Origin: Spinacia oleracea
Taxonomy: Eukaryota > Streptophyta > Magnoliopsida > Caryophyllales > Amaranthaceae
Assembly (NCBI RefSeq): GCF_020520425.1
Contig: NC_079492.1
Span: forward strand, 139,690,361 to 139,754,360
Length of the DNA: 64,000 nt
Direction: 5' to 3'
Shown here: one piece after another, positions 43,757-56,715 of the stretch
Layout: each line of letters starts with the position of its first letter
Position numbering within the stretch: position 1 is the first letter of the stretch
The notes under the pieces: model-generated
Database searches by the model: none
What the model was told of the DNA's origin: nothing
What the model saw: the letters and a program-made list of their open reading frames with translations, nothing else
Program-made: the position numbers and the translations under genes

Positions 43757-45075
43757 TACTAAACAAAGTACAAGCAGTCAAGCACCTAGGATCCTTCCTT
43801 CCGATCCATTTAGGATAATAATGGTAATGTTTTAATATAGTGTTAACCTATAAACTTAACTATTCTTTTAGACTTATTCTCTCCAACGGAAAAACGGTTA
43901 AAATAAGAGAGATATGGAGGACATGAAATTTTATTCAAGCCCATTATCTAAATTTATGAATTTGTCGATGGAACAATTTAACAATACATCTATTGAGCAC
44001 TCAAATTGTGGTAATCAATATAATATGAATAAGTTACTAATATATTGTTAGTGTGAGATTAGGGGACAAAACTTTCCCAAAATATGAATGAACTAGAAGC
44101 GTAACCAACAAAACATAATGAAAATAAATAGTGAACAAAACCGAAAAAAAAACAACGGAGGGAATACTACAATTCTCATTATATTAGACTAATTTGATTT
44201 TGTACAAATTAAGTATTTTGATTTGTAAACAGTGTATATTGCATGGGTACAAGTGCACATGTGCTACAACAGGCTTATGATTAGATCTAAATATTGCTCG
44301 TGATATGTGCCTCAAATTTTAAATAACATGTTTGACAACTATTTTAAAATAGTAAAATATAATGTTAATGTATATATATATTTAAGTTAAACATCAGAGT
44401 ATTTAATTTTGGCATCACTTATTATAAAATAATGTGTAGCAATTAGGAAAATGATACTCAATGAATTATTTTTATGGACTTGCTATATTTTTTCTATATT
44501 TGTTGTTACCAATTTTATTTTTTCACTCATCAATATATTAAATTCTAATTATGTCGTCATTTAAAAATTTTAAAAGTTGTCAAATAAAATATCAAGAAAG
44601 AGACGAATAGGATTAATCATACGAGACAAGTAATTGGAGTTTTTTATTCAACTGCATCATGCATCTTGAGAGAATCTGATCTGGTAATTTATCAAATTGT
44701 AACAAATTTATGATTAACTTTCTAATGTAGTAGCATAAATGTTGATGTGAAACTTTGCATATTCAATGATTTGTAAATATAAAGCGTAAATTTCTTAAAA
44801 CGTGTGTTGAATGAGTTGTAAATTTGTGATCATCGAACTAAAATTATCGTAGTGCATCTTAGAACTATTTTTTTAGCACGGAATAATTGGAAAACTTTAG
44901 GAGGATATTTTCCCCATACATTAGGATAGCCACTGTCGGGGATAAACTCTTAGCAGAGTGATCACATGAGAAACTAATTTAATATTTTTATATTTTAGTG
45001 CATTTAAAATTCATAGGATATTTTGAAACATTATGATTATGTTACTATTTATTTCCACAATAGTTTTACAATATA
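43757..45075. other. AT-rich intergenic stretch
   Basis: Very AT-rich, with no gene, clear repeat or inverted termini that I can see. Confidence 0.5.
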
Positions 45076-45399
45076 CTCCATCCGTATTTATTTAAGGGAT
45101 ACACTTGCCTTTTCCGGCCGTATTTATTTAAGAGATACACTTGCCATTTTTAGTAATTTATCAACACCACCATCTAATAAATAATACATCTAATTTATCC
45201 TATGACCCACCATCATATTAAACAAATAATTTCATAAACTCACCCCACCTCCCACCCCCCCAAAATGACATGGTCCCCACTTGGTTACTTATTAAAATAT
45301 CTACCCAACCCCAATTACTTTATTATTTTATTTCATTCAATTTTTCTTCTTAATACCCGTGCCCGGCCAAGTGTATCTCTTAAATGAATACGGAGGGAG
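45076..45399. mobile_element. Stowaway-like MITE
   Basis: The ends CTCCATCCGTATTTATTTAA and (right end, reverse complement) CTCCCTCCGTATTCATTTAA match. TA flanks at 45074-45075 and 45400-45401. The left end has a tandem duplication of CCGTATTTATTTAAG-GATACACTTGCC. Confidence 0.88.
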
Positions 45400-45956
45400 T
45401 ATTAATCATCTACACCATCACAAAATACAGAGTATTATTTTTCTCATTTTTGGATCTTTTCATTAGTATAGTACTGGGCGGCCTATTGGCTCTATAAATA
45501 ATTAGGCACTCATTTTGAGGGGGTTGTAATTGTATGTTTGTCCACTAATTATGAAAGAAAATTAGTTCCAATTCAGAGTTAAGGTTACCTTAGAAATCAA
45601 AATGAATATTGTGTATAATATAGACTGGACATGTGCATATTTTACTTTTATTTTTATAAAAATGAGTATGCAAATCCAAACAAAAATATCGTAGTTGGTA
45701 AATTAACAATAAAGGGTGCAACTATAAGTTTAGTGCTTTAAAGCATACACCAATAATAAAACCATCGCCAATGTCAATTTTTTTTTTTGATAAAACCATC
45801 CAAGATTAGTAAATAAAGCTTGAATACTTAAGCAATAAGATGTTCACTAACATATAAATCATAAGATTTTTTAAACCGTTCAATTACACGGGTATTATAC
45901 TAATTACATTAATTACTTTTTAATACCCTCATACAACTTCTCCTTTTACCTTGATA

Positions 45957-46104
45957 TCGAGTTGATTTGATTTGATCTACTCCGAGTATTTGCTCTTAAC
46001 ATTAATTTAGGTTGATTTGATTTGATCTATTTCTATTATTTGCTCTTACCATTTATCTCGAGTTGATTTGATTTGATCTGATCTATTTCCATTATTTGTT
46101 GTTA
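45957..46104. repeat. Three tandem copies of a roughly 60-bp unit upstream of HPGT
   Basis: Units contain GAGTTGATTTGATTTGATCT followed by ATTATTTGCTCTTACCAT. Copies begin near 45957, 46010 and 46058. The array lies about 350-500 bp upstream of the HPGT start codon and could overlap its promoter. Confidence 0.75.
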
Positions 46105-46456
46105 CCATGGATCTTATGTCACATGTACTTGGAAAAGACAATAATTCAACATTTTTGGGCAAAGTTTGGAAGTTTAAGTAGGGGGTGGAGTAAAATGAAC
46201 TCCAACTAGTCAGTTGAAGTTGTTGCTGACAACAGAAACGCGAAAGTAACCCCCACACACATTATGAGTTCAAAACTTCCATGATCCATCATCATCATCT
46301 TCCATTTCTCCAATTTCACCATCTACAATTCATCGAGACATCTTCAATTTCTGAATTTCCAGAAATCCAATTCGATTAATCTCTCAGGTAAACCCTAGAA
46401 AAACCTAGAATTCAAATATTCTGCAAACTGAACCGAAATTAGACAGAGACGAAGCA

Positions 46457-49400
46457 ATGCAGAGTCGAGGATCGAGTCAACGGCTCACAGGTTCGCCAAC
46501 CAGGTCTCGAATTTCTTCACTTATGCTCGCTATGTTCGCTACCATGGCTTCCATTTACGTCGCCGGCCGGTAAATTATCTCTTGATTTTTCTCTTAATCT
46601 ACGTTACATTTTTTCTTACATTCTTAATTTGTAATTTTTAGCTGTAATATGAGTTTCTCATTGATCACAATGCGATTGATTTTATTTTTATTTTGGAAAT
46701 TTTGGTTGGAATTTGATCATTTTGATTGGTAGGTTGTGGCAAGATGCGGAGAATAGAGTTTTTATGATTAAGGAACTTGATAAGAGGACTGATCAGGTAT
46801 AATCAATTTTTCTTCTATGTTTTTGCTCCATTTACTTGATAAGTTTGCCAATAGTATGCGAAAATTACTAAGTATTATGCTCCATTTATTTGGTTGATTT
46901 TTCTATTTATATTTTCCGGATGATTGATGTGTGAAGGTAGTAGTATTGACGTGTGAAAATGTTATTGTTAGTGCATTTTGAGTTTCAGTTCAGTATCTTT
47001 TAGGAAGAATGTTATGAGTACGGCCCTGTTCTATTCCAAAGAATATAGTAAACATCAGTCTCAGTCTGTAAAAACAGTTGGTTTTAGGCCAGTAAGACTG
47101 GTAGAGGTGAAGAAAACGTGATCTCAGTTGATTTTGGTGAATAGTGGCAATAAGAGGATGCAAATGCAATATAAAGCATGAGTTAAAAGGATTGGTGAAT
47201 TGGTTCAAAATTGGGGGATCAGTTGGATATGTTTTAGTGATATGGCTTGGGTCGTTGCTTACACTTTTGTCTAATGTGTTTCAGCCTATGTCTTGTCCTG
47301 TTGTTGAAGAATATCAGACTATATAATCCATAAGAAACTTAAGTTAATTTCTGACAACATCTTGAAGCTTGAGAAGGGATTGCTTATGCTTGTTAGTATT
47401 CATATTTCAGACTATTCACTTTCATCCTTTTTTCTTTTCACTGTCTGTATTTTTTGAGCTCAATAACATGACACATCAAGTGCCTCAATTTCATGGCTTC
47501 CACTGGAAGTTGACACGTAATTGGGTAATATCCCTTCGTGCTGTCTTCAATCATTGTTGTTTGGAGAAGGCGGGGGAGATTATTTTTACATGTTGAAGTC
47601 CATTAGTCTCCTGAAGAATTGCATATTACCAATTGTTATTTCAATCTTGATTCGTATATAAGTTTCATATGATTTTTTGAACTTAGTTTGGGAGAAACGT
47701 GTAGAACCTTTTACTCTTTGAAAGAAAATTGACAACAAATTCTTACTTCCAGGGGCATTCTGCTATATCTGTTGATGACACATTGAAAATTATAGCTTGC
47801 CGGTAAGTTGTCTACTACTCTACTCTTTTTTCTGTCAAGCGGGGGTGGGGGGGAGGGGGGGGGGGGGGAGGGGGGGGGGATTGAATGTATTGATATAACT
47901 AGGATCCAATTACAGAGTTTTTGAAATCTTATTCTGATATCAATTACAGGGAACAGGAAAAGAAATTATCAGCTATCGAGATGGAGCTGGCTGCTGCTAA
48001 AAAGGAAGGATTTGTTTCAAAATTCTCCATAGGGAATGATGTTAACGGTAAGAAGAAGAAGCTTTTAGCTGTTATCGGAATTTCTACACAGTTTGGTCGG
48101 AGGAGGAACAGAAATGCAATTCGAAAAGCTTGGATGCCAACCGGTAATGGATTCTATCTGTAATCCTCGTTAAAGTTAGATGTAGCCTTTTATCCTTAAA
48201 AAAATAAAAGGGAAAGTTAGGTGTAACCTTATAGTTCCATTTGTGTGTAGGAGCTGCATTGAAAAAGCTGGAGAATGAGAAGGGAATTGTACCGAGATTT
48301 GTGATTGGAAAAAGGTTATGTTCTATTGGTGTGGAATCATGTTAAATGTTAAATATCACTTCTGTTTTCTTAAACTTTAATTGAAACTAAACAATCTTGC
48401 AGTGCAAACCGTGGGGACAGTTTGGACAGAGATATTGATGCTGAAAACAGGCAGACCAATGATTTCATTATTCTTGTATGTTGGATCTCCGTATTCTCTC
48501 TATATCTTAATCCTGTCTCACATGAGGACTTAGCTTGTTTAGCCATGAGCTGTGTCCCTGTAGGATATTGTTTGTTCTGTTTAGCTGCAGACTGAGTGTT
48601 TATTGCATACTACCTTGAAGTTTGAACTGTCGTAATGCTCTTTTTCTTATACATTGTGGTTGATCTTAAGCTAATGCTGCTATGAACAAATGCATCCATT
48701 ATAGGGTGATCATGTAGAGGCACCAGAGGAGATTTCTAAAAAGATAAAATTGTTTTTCGCTTATGCTGCTGAAACATGGGAGGCTGAGTTTTATGTCAAG
48801 GTCAACGATGATGTTTATGTTAAAATTGGTATGTATATCCAGTTGATTATTGACCAGCATGTGAATAAATGTATATTGGCACACATGCTCATACACATTT
48901 TCTCTCAAGAGAAATTAAGCTCTAAGTTTCATCCTTTATCATGCAGATGGCCTCGCAGCTGTTCTTTCTGCAAATTTGGATAAGCCTCGAATCTATATCG
49001 GGTGCATGAAGTCAGGGGAAGTTTTCTCTGAGCCGTAAGTGAAGTCCTGACTTTGGAATATGGGAAATTGATATTTTGTCGTTATTTCATTCATTCTTGT
49101 CTTATACTCTATCTATTTTTGAATCACATACTTATGTAAGTTATGTTTTGGATTTCCAGGGGTAACAAATGGTATGAACCAGATTGGTGGAAATTTGGTG
49201 ATGGGAAATCGTAAGTAAATCTGCCTTTATTTTTGTACCCCCCGGCTTATGCCTGTCTACAACTCTACATTATGTGCATAAAATTCTGTCAAATCTATGC
49301 TTGTTGGGTTTGCTTTCCTATACTGTTCACAGTATCTTGGTTAACAATGAACTGAAATGCACCCGAACAAAATGGTACAAGCACATTCATGTTACAATTT

Positions 49401-51292
49401 CTCTTAAAATTTCACCTGAGAACTTACATTAAAACATATTATTCCTGTAGGCTCTGTCTCCTGTTTTAATGGCTTTATTACGTAAATACTCTAGAACATT
49501 GGGATGCTGTAAATTTTTATAACTAACCTTGTATTTTGTCAACTCGACTTTACGGTTCAGTTGATTGAGTGGGAATTGGGGAAATACAAATTATCTTCTA
49601 TTTGAACTTTGAAGTACTTTACTTGTAAAGGATTTAAATGAAAGTAGGTTTTCAATTATTTTATTAGTTTGCGCAGAAACTCAATGCATTTTCTTGAGTG
49701 GAATTAAGTATGTTGCCCTTTTGGGAGGAGGGATAACAAAAGTGATTAAGATTGCAGTGAGAATGCAATCATGAGCCTTGTTGGACAAAGGGAAGGGGGG
49801 AAGAGGGGGGTGGGGGGTTCACCCTCGGCTCTTTTGTGAAGGATAGTAATCATAGTATCTTCACATGTGTGGAAAATGGTAATATTTTCTTCTCCAATCT
49901 ACTTATTTGCTTACCAAATAATAAGATGGAAAACGTTTGCCACCCACATAAGTGGAGCAGGTGCACAGTATGTAATTATTCATTTGCTGCTTACATCCAA
50001 TTCCTCATATGTGACAAGTGGCTCCAATGTCTATCCCAGAAGTTTCACTGACAATATGAGGAAGTAAAAGAAGTTAGGATATCTATACAATGAAAGGAAA
50101 CCAACAAATTAGTCTAGGATGCCTTGCAATTATAATAGGAATGATCAAGTTATTATTTATCAGTGACTTAACTGTAATCATATTCGATTAAATTGTTATC
50201 TTTTGTTACTAGGCTAGCCATACACTTCACATATTTCTAGCGTTTCACATGGCATCAGAAAATTATACAAGTCTTCTTTGGCCTCAGTTTAATTTGCCTA
50301 AAGGAACTGTTTGTGTATGGTAGGTACTTCCGACATGCTTCTGGAGAGATATTTGCAATATCGCAGGAATTGGCTCAATTTGTATCAATAAACAGGTTAA
50401 ATGTTTCCCTGCTCCCCCCCTCCCCCCGGTCTTATTCACAAATGAAGCATGTGCGTGACACATATTCGTGCAAACTCTTATTTGTGTGCTAGTGGCTGAG
50501 TCAGCTGAAATAATTATTGATTTGCAGATCTATCCTACGAACCTTTGCCCACGACGATATTAGTGCTGGATCCTGGTTTATTGGACTTGATGTGACGCAC
50601 GTCGATGAAGCAAAGCTTTGCTGTTCTTCTTGGTCAGCAGGTATCTCTCGTGAATTCTGACCAACCCAAGAAGAAATAGGGATATCAGGAGTGGGGGACT
50701 GGGGGTTACCTTCCCTTCTGTGAAATGCAAAACTGATTAAATGTTTCTGATCTGCAATGTTTATGCCACATTCTTCTTTTCATGTTCAAATTGGTTGACC
50801 AAAATGTTTAATATTTGAGTCTTCTGTTGTATTGAAGTGGGCATTTGACTGTCGTCTTGAGACACTCTGTAAGTGCATTTGCAGCTATCATTGGTGTACA
50901 CTCTGTAACTGCAGTTGTCGTTGCCCGCTGGTGTATGCTTTCTGAATAATGTGCCTATTAGCATGTTGTTCTATTTGTTTTGATATTGTTGAGGCATGCA
51001 TTTCCACACACACAAACTCCACATGTAGAAGTGTAGAACAGGGGAAATGTTCTCAATACTGAGTATTGTGAAATTGGTTAGTAAGTACACAGATTTGCTA
51101 AGGTGTACAAGGTTTTTTATTTTGGTAAAATATTCGGTGCTGATGAGCATGCAAATACTATCACAAAGGTGTTACATTGTCATAAGAGAGATTTATTTTT
51201 TCGATGTTGACTGAAGAGCCCTTATAAAAGTGGAGGGTGTGCTTAACCTAAATCTTTGAATTGTTTCAGGTGCTGTGTGTGCCGCTGTTTGA
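46457..51292 (+). CDS. HPGT: Hydroxyproline O-galactosyltransferase, HPGT type (GT31)
   Basis: Twelve exons (46457-46569, 46733-46796, 47753-47802, 47950-48143, 48251-48314, 48403-48475, 48705-48828, 48947-49034, 49160-49210, 50324-50395, 50528-50640, 51270-51292) join to 343 codons, 342 aa, all GT-AG. The protein is a type II membrane protein: a short basic N-terminus, a membrane anchor at about residues 22-37 (LMLAMFATMASIYVAG), a stem (VDDTLKIIACRE), then the GT31 galactosyltransferase domain with AVIGIST, RNAIRKAWMPTG, FVIGKS, the metal-binding DxD-type motif NDDVY (220-224), YIGCMKSGEVFSEP and HDDISAGSWFIGLDV. Arabidopsis HPGT1-3 add the first galactose to hydroxyproline in arabinogalactan proteins in the Golgi, and this protein matches their full-length layout. 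Which of HPGT1/2/3 it corresponds to is not decided. Introns 3, 9 and 10 carry unusual G or C tracts. Confidence 0.94.
47841..47880 (+). repeat. Poly-G tract in HPGT intron 3
   Basis: About 40 bp are almost only G, broken by single T or A, on the transcribed-sense strand, 70 bp before the intron 3 acceptor at 47950. Several runs of three or more G close together could form a G-quadruplex in RNA or DNA. The exact length should be distrusted, as homopolymers are error-prone in assemblies. Confidence 0.9.
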
Positions 51293-51840
51293 CTTTGCGT
51301 GGAAGACATTATGTATCTACGCAATATAAATTTTTATGGAGACCATTCTTTTGCCTCAGCGCACGGCCCTTGGTGTACATTGAGAATGATCGGTTGCTGC
51401 AACTGTAAGTCGATTCTGTCTAATCTTAAGGACATGTGAGACCTTCAGCAACGACCAGCTCATATGTTATGATTCTTAGAATAGGTCAACTCAGTCCCAG
51501 TAAGAGCATTGATCACAGCTCGGTATTCAGTCTGTCGAAGTTACACATCTGAAGGAAATTAGTCCATTTCCCTTACTGTATATACACCAAATTTTGACAC
51601 ATGACATAAAGAAAATGTGAACATACCACCCCCACCCCCCGAAACCCCCCAAAATAAACATCAGATTAGAGTTTATGTAATTTTCCCAGAGTGCGGACTG
51701 AAAGTTCAATCAAAATTACGAGGCATATTTTTTACTCCATTAGGTACTTAATCGTTATATTGCTCTCAAAATCTAGCCCTGTAATACGATACTTGATCAT
51801 CAAGCTGCTCTTGAGTTCTAGCCCTGTGATACTTCTTTTT
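51293..51840. other. 3' flank of HPGT
   Basis: This contains the expected HPGT 3' UTR and downstream sequence. No gene recognised. Confidence 0.5.
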
Positions 51841-52055
51841 TCTTGCTTGAAACTGTAAATTCTGATCAACCGAGAAGTTGTTTACCAGTTGATCTGAATT
51901 TACAGTCTAAATGCAGAAGAATAACATTTGTCAGGTTTAAAATTACTTCTTTTTTCTTTCCTGAAACTGTAATTTCTGATCAACCAAGAAGATGTTACTA
52001 GTTGATCAGAACTTACAGTCTTGATGCAGAAAAATAGGATTTTATTAGGTATTAA
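51840..52055. ncRNA. Tandemly duplicated foldback (two 59-nt hairpins)
   Basis: A unit of about 113 bp is repeated in tandem, and each copy contains an inverted repeat. In copy 1 the arms are 51850-51870 and 51888-51908; in copy 2 they are 51964-51984 and 52001-52021. In each, about 19 of 21 positions pair, around a loop of 16-17 nt. The stem sequence is ACTGTAAATTCTGATCAAC. Small-RNA precursor is one reading; a foldback transposon remnant or simple repeat is the alternative. Expression is unknown, so the RNA type is tentative. Confidence 0.4.
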
Positions 52056-53258
52056 ATTAAACTGCTAAATGCATTCCAGATAATTTTGTGTAGCTATCAT
52101 TCATAAAACAGTCTATGAACCACATTCTCAAAATTGGATTACAAAGGGTGGCACCGCCCTGATGCTCATGTGCCTAATCTTTTTACTGTTAGGTCAAAAA
52201 TAGAAAAGATTCCATCATGAAAATTAAGAAATTCACTCTCCTTATATCTTATTTGTTGAATGGTCTTTTTCAGTGTTCATTAAGACTAAGATTAAGTTAG
52301 GTGCATTTGGATAATCTTTGGTGCCATTTTTTCTGACAAGCCATTTACCAAACCACCACTCCTGATACACTTTCCTTATACATGGCTTGCCAGTCTACCA
52401 TAGAACTTTCTTTGTCTAAAGACAATTTTGTTCTTTTGTTAGGTTTTCTATATTTCCTTTTGCTCCCTTTGTGGAAGTAACCCCTTTCTATACGGCGACT
52501 ATATGGTTAGTCCGTTAACAAGTTTGTAGACACGGTCTAGATTGCACGCCACGGACTAATATCCGGTGCCTTCAGCGCCCTGTGATGGGCACGGGCTAGA
52601 CCCATTTAATTATTACTCCGTAACATATAAAGAGAAAACCTTATGATATATTTTAGGGCAAAGTCTCATAATAATATAATACGATGAGGACTCAAGGAAG
52701 CATCGAAGGAAACTAGGAAAGAGTTAATGGGGGGAGGTTGTTGAAGAATAATTACTACTAGTTGTTGGAAGAGTTTGTAGAAACGGTGAATGCCGTTTTG
52801 TTTGATCATGCATGCGTGTAAGTGATGTGTCTAATGAAGTTTATTCTTTTAATTTGGGCTGGTGATGGAGGAAGCCTATTATTTAATCAAGTTGAATGCG
52901 ACATCTTACTTGGGAAATAATCAAATTGAATGTGACATCTTATTCTAATTGTTAGGGTCATTTGCATTATGGAATAACTTGTTATCGTTAAGTAGTTACA
53001 TAACCAGTACGACTAGCTACTACATGATAAACCATGGGAATTTAGTGTTTATATGTGCACTTTCACTCGGGACTTTGAGTATGATGTTACATATTGTTAT
53101 GTGAGTGCAAATAGGGGGCGCGTTTGGCAAAACAAGTTGTTGAATGTTGAATACTTGGATTTAGCTTACCGAACGTGTAAATAAAAAGAGGAAGAACTAG
53201 TCGAGCTCGGCGAGGCGGCATGCTGTGATGTGTGAGCAAACACATTACAACGCTAAAC
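52056..53258. other. Intergenic; no gene
   Basis: No gene recognised. One exact TACTCCGTA is at 52614-52622. Two similar pieces (GAATGCGACATCTTA / GAATGTGACATCTTA) lie near 52896 and 52928. Confidence 0.5.
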
Positions 53259-53401
53259 ATGTACCATTTTATTTAAAAAAAAGTATCATTTCGTTAAACA
53301 GGGTATCATTTCGATAAAAACATGTACCATTTCGTTAAAAATAGTACCATTTCATTAAAAACAGAGTACCATTTCGATTAAAACATGTACCATTTCATTG
53401 A
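53259..53401. repeat. Minisatellite, GTACCATTTCGTTAAAAACA-type unit
   Basis: About seven degenerate copies of a 19-25 bp unit with the core GTACCATTTC or GTATCATTTC and an A-rich spacer. The unit is related to the one at 26598-26700 on the other strand. Confidence 0.85.
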
Positions 53402-54915
53402 ATTTTTTTGATGCTATATTTTTGTAAAAACATAACAGCCTGCGATTTTTACCTCCTTAGAACTAGTCGGTTTTTCATTATTTAAATTTTGAAATTAAGC
53501 CTTGTATATTTTATAAGCTCATGCTTGTTTTTCAAATGCGTAGCTAAAATTGCCATCCATGTCTACAAATACAGCATTAACAGTGCTCATTTTGACTACT
53601 TACATTCATCTGACCATAAAAGTAATTTATGTTTCAATGTTTGGTAGTTAAGTCATTGCATACGTGTTTTAAACTTTAAAACCTAATAAAGCATGGATTA
53701 AGCTAGTAGTTCCTTCCCAATGGTTCGTTGCACCTAATTCTTCTGGAATCTTCTGGAGCAATAGGAAAAAGAATATTACTAGCATGGATTTCTAGATTTA
53801 GCCAACAAAGTTCCATTTACTTTTAAATTTTGTGTACTCAAATTAAAAGGCATTTTCAATTCGACTAGTTTTTGGTGTGATTGTTAAAGTTATCCACACA
53901 CCAAACGATATAAAAGTAAATGTATGATGAAAAAAAATGTTGTTTTCGTATTTAAAGTTCGCTTCAAATAAAATGTTAGTCTAATTTTTTTTTTTTTTTT
54001 TTTTTTGTGTGAATGAGTCAAAAGGGCACTACAAACTTATAATAAGGGCGGGGGGTTAGAACCTGAAATTTATCGTATAAAAATTCTAACTCTTAACCAC
54101 TAGATAGATACCTCATTAGGTGCATTTGATCGTGGAAGGAATTTCTTACTGCATGGTTTATGATTCTTTACTTGTATCATTTTGCCTTTTATTTATTTTG
54201 GGGGATCATTTTCTCCTATTTTTTTTTTCCTGGATTTGTTTTATTGAGATAAGTATCTTCCCTTTTGATGTTGGTCCCCTTCTTGTTCTTTGTTCATTAA
54301 TATTGCTCATAAACCTTATGCAATTATGTAGCGCTGGTTTAGACACGAATTATTCCGCTTTATCCTCCGAAAAATAGATCCACTAAAATAAATATTTATA
54401 TTGGGGTACATAATTTAATGTACTCTATAAAACAAAAGAGTTTTCTCAAAATAATAATAGTAATATAAACAAGAGAGGAAATTTCAATCTAAAATAGATC
54501 TAAAATTTTAATATTTGTCATTTATTTGAACATGCGCTCCTGTATAAAATGTTGATGGGGACTGACTCTATGATTTTTTTTTCTTTATAAATATTTTTCT
54601 AAGAAAGTAATGAAATAAATAACTTTTAGACAATATCAAAGGCCAAAATAAATAAATATCAACATGACATAGCTAGCTGGATGCAACAATATTAGTTACG
54701 GATATCTATTTTTATTACACCATTTATGTCAGCAAACTTAGACCAATATACATTATGCAAGAGAGAAGATATAATTTAAATGAAAAATCAATAATTCGTA
54801 CTAAGCCTGACTGTAATTGCAATATTAGCATTCTTGTTCTAAATCTGCCCCTAATATTGTACGGAGTACTATGTCGAAGGGACCATTTTATATTAAATAT
54901 ATATAGCATACGAAG
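53402..54915. other. Intergenic; T-homopolymer at about 53982-54006; no gene
   Basis: No coding sequence recognised. A T run of about 25 near 53982 precedes TGTGTGAATGAGTCAAAAGG and a degenerate sequence with GGTTAGAACCTGAAATT that resembles decayed transposon ends. An exact TACGGAGTA (reverse form of the 9-mer) is at 54860-54868. Confidence 0.5.
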
Positions 54916-54924
54916 TATAAAAAA

Positions 54925-56706
54925 CGGATTTTTCATGAAATACCCCCGAATTATGGCGTAATTCACCAAATGCCCCTCGACTTTCAGAAATTCACCAAAT
55001 GCCCCTCACAAATGACTTAATACCCAAAATACCCTTACTAATGACGCGCCGTTAGTCCTCCGTTAGCCTAATTTTTAAATTCACCAAATACCCCTATTTT
55101 ATTACTTATTTCATATAATACCCCTATTCTGAAACTTAATTCACCAAATACACATAACTTAAAATTACCCATTTTGATGCTCAGCGGCTAGTTTTTATGT
55201 TTGAAAATTAGCCGTTGCTTATTGTTTGCTTATAAAAACCCCTTTTCTGACTATTTATTGTAGTTTTTCTATTGTTTTGTTAATTTCATATCATTTTTGT
55301 CATGAGTTTTCTTTCAAAATCATCATCCACACCCATGAATCCACATATGTAAGAGTCCCAAACAATTTCTAATATTATGGGAGGAAATTTCCATCTGAGG
55401 CTGCGATACAACACTCAGTAAGTTTCAATTATGATCCAATAAGTTCAGGCCTCATCCAGTAAAGACAATGTACTTTAGCTGAGCAAAAGGCCAAAAAACC
55501 CCATTTTCAAAGGGATCTTATGTAAGTGAAGCTGAAGTAATTCAATCTAAAGCTAACACCTTAATTTTCTTATTGTCCAAATGGTAAAGAAACTAAGAAA
55601 TCAAGTTCAATAACACATACATTTTTATCACAACCTCGATTTCAACTTGGATTCATGATGTGAAAATCTTGAGTTTGGAGGCAAATCTTTGTGCCAAGAT
55701 TCATGTTTTTTCACTGGTTCATGAGCTTTGGAACATACCTTAGTTTCATTTTTTTTTCTTGTTCCCTCAAATCCAAAAATAGACATTTGTCCATAAATCT
55801 GACCATGTCAATAAGACCTAGCTCAAAAGAAAAGTGGGAAAACCTTTATGCCTCGACTGTAAGGTTGAGAGAAAGTTAGGAGATTGAAGAAAGATGTTTG
55901 GAGGCAGTAGAGACAAGAGACAAAAGGGAGTTAACGTTAAATATGTGGCATGGAAGCAATAGAAGCCGAGGTAGCTGGAACATATGCGTTAGAATAAAAT
56001 TAATAAGAGCTTTATTTTTAATCTGTTTGCATATGTTAAAGATATTTCCCATATTGAAAAAGGAATACCTTCCGATTGCGTGGTAAATATAATTAATTGG
56101 TCACATAAAGAATAAGGTACAAAAGAAGTAGCTATTTTCTTGAAGAGTTGCGACGTTTTGAGGTGTTTTTAGGAGTGTTTTCTGTTTTAGTGTTGTACCG
56201 GAGCTTCAGATTGAGTGTTGTATCAGATATTCGGATGTCAAATTTTCTCCCATGATAACAAAATTTATTTGGGACTCTTACATATGTGGACTCATTGGGT
56301 GTGGATGATGATTTTGAAAGAAAACTCATGACAAAAATGATATGAAATTAACAAAATAATAGGAAAACTACAATAAACCGTCAGAAAAAGAGTATTTATA
56401 AGCAAACAATAAGCAACGGCTAATTTTCAAACACAAAAACTAGCCGTTGAGCATCAAAATGAGTAATTTTAAGTTATTGGTATTTGGTGAATTAAGTTTC
56501 TGAATAAGGGTATTTGGTGAAATAAGTATTAAAATAGGGGTATTTGGTGAATTTGAAAATTAGGTTAACGGAGGACTAACGGCGCATTATTAGTAAGGGT
56601 ATTTTGGGTATTAAGTCATTTGTGAGGGGCATTTGGTGAATTTCTGAAAGTCGAGGGGCATTTGGTGAATTACGCCAAAATTCGGGGGTATTTCATGAAA
56701 AATCCG
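54925..56706. mobile_element. Non-autonomous MULE with about 500-bp terminal inverted repeats
   Basis: The left end CGGATTTTTCATGAAATACC is repeated inverted at the right end. The inverted repeats extend about 500 bp (54925 to about 55420 and about 56200 to 56706) with moderate divergence. A perfect 9-bp target duplication TATAAAAAA (54916-54924, 56707-56715) is the Mutator-like hallmark. The roughly 780-bp interior shows no transposase. TIRs contain repeated TTCACCAAATACCCCT words. Confidence 0.9.
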
Positions 56707-56715
56707 TATAAAAAA

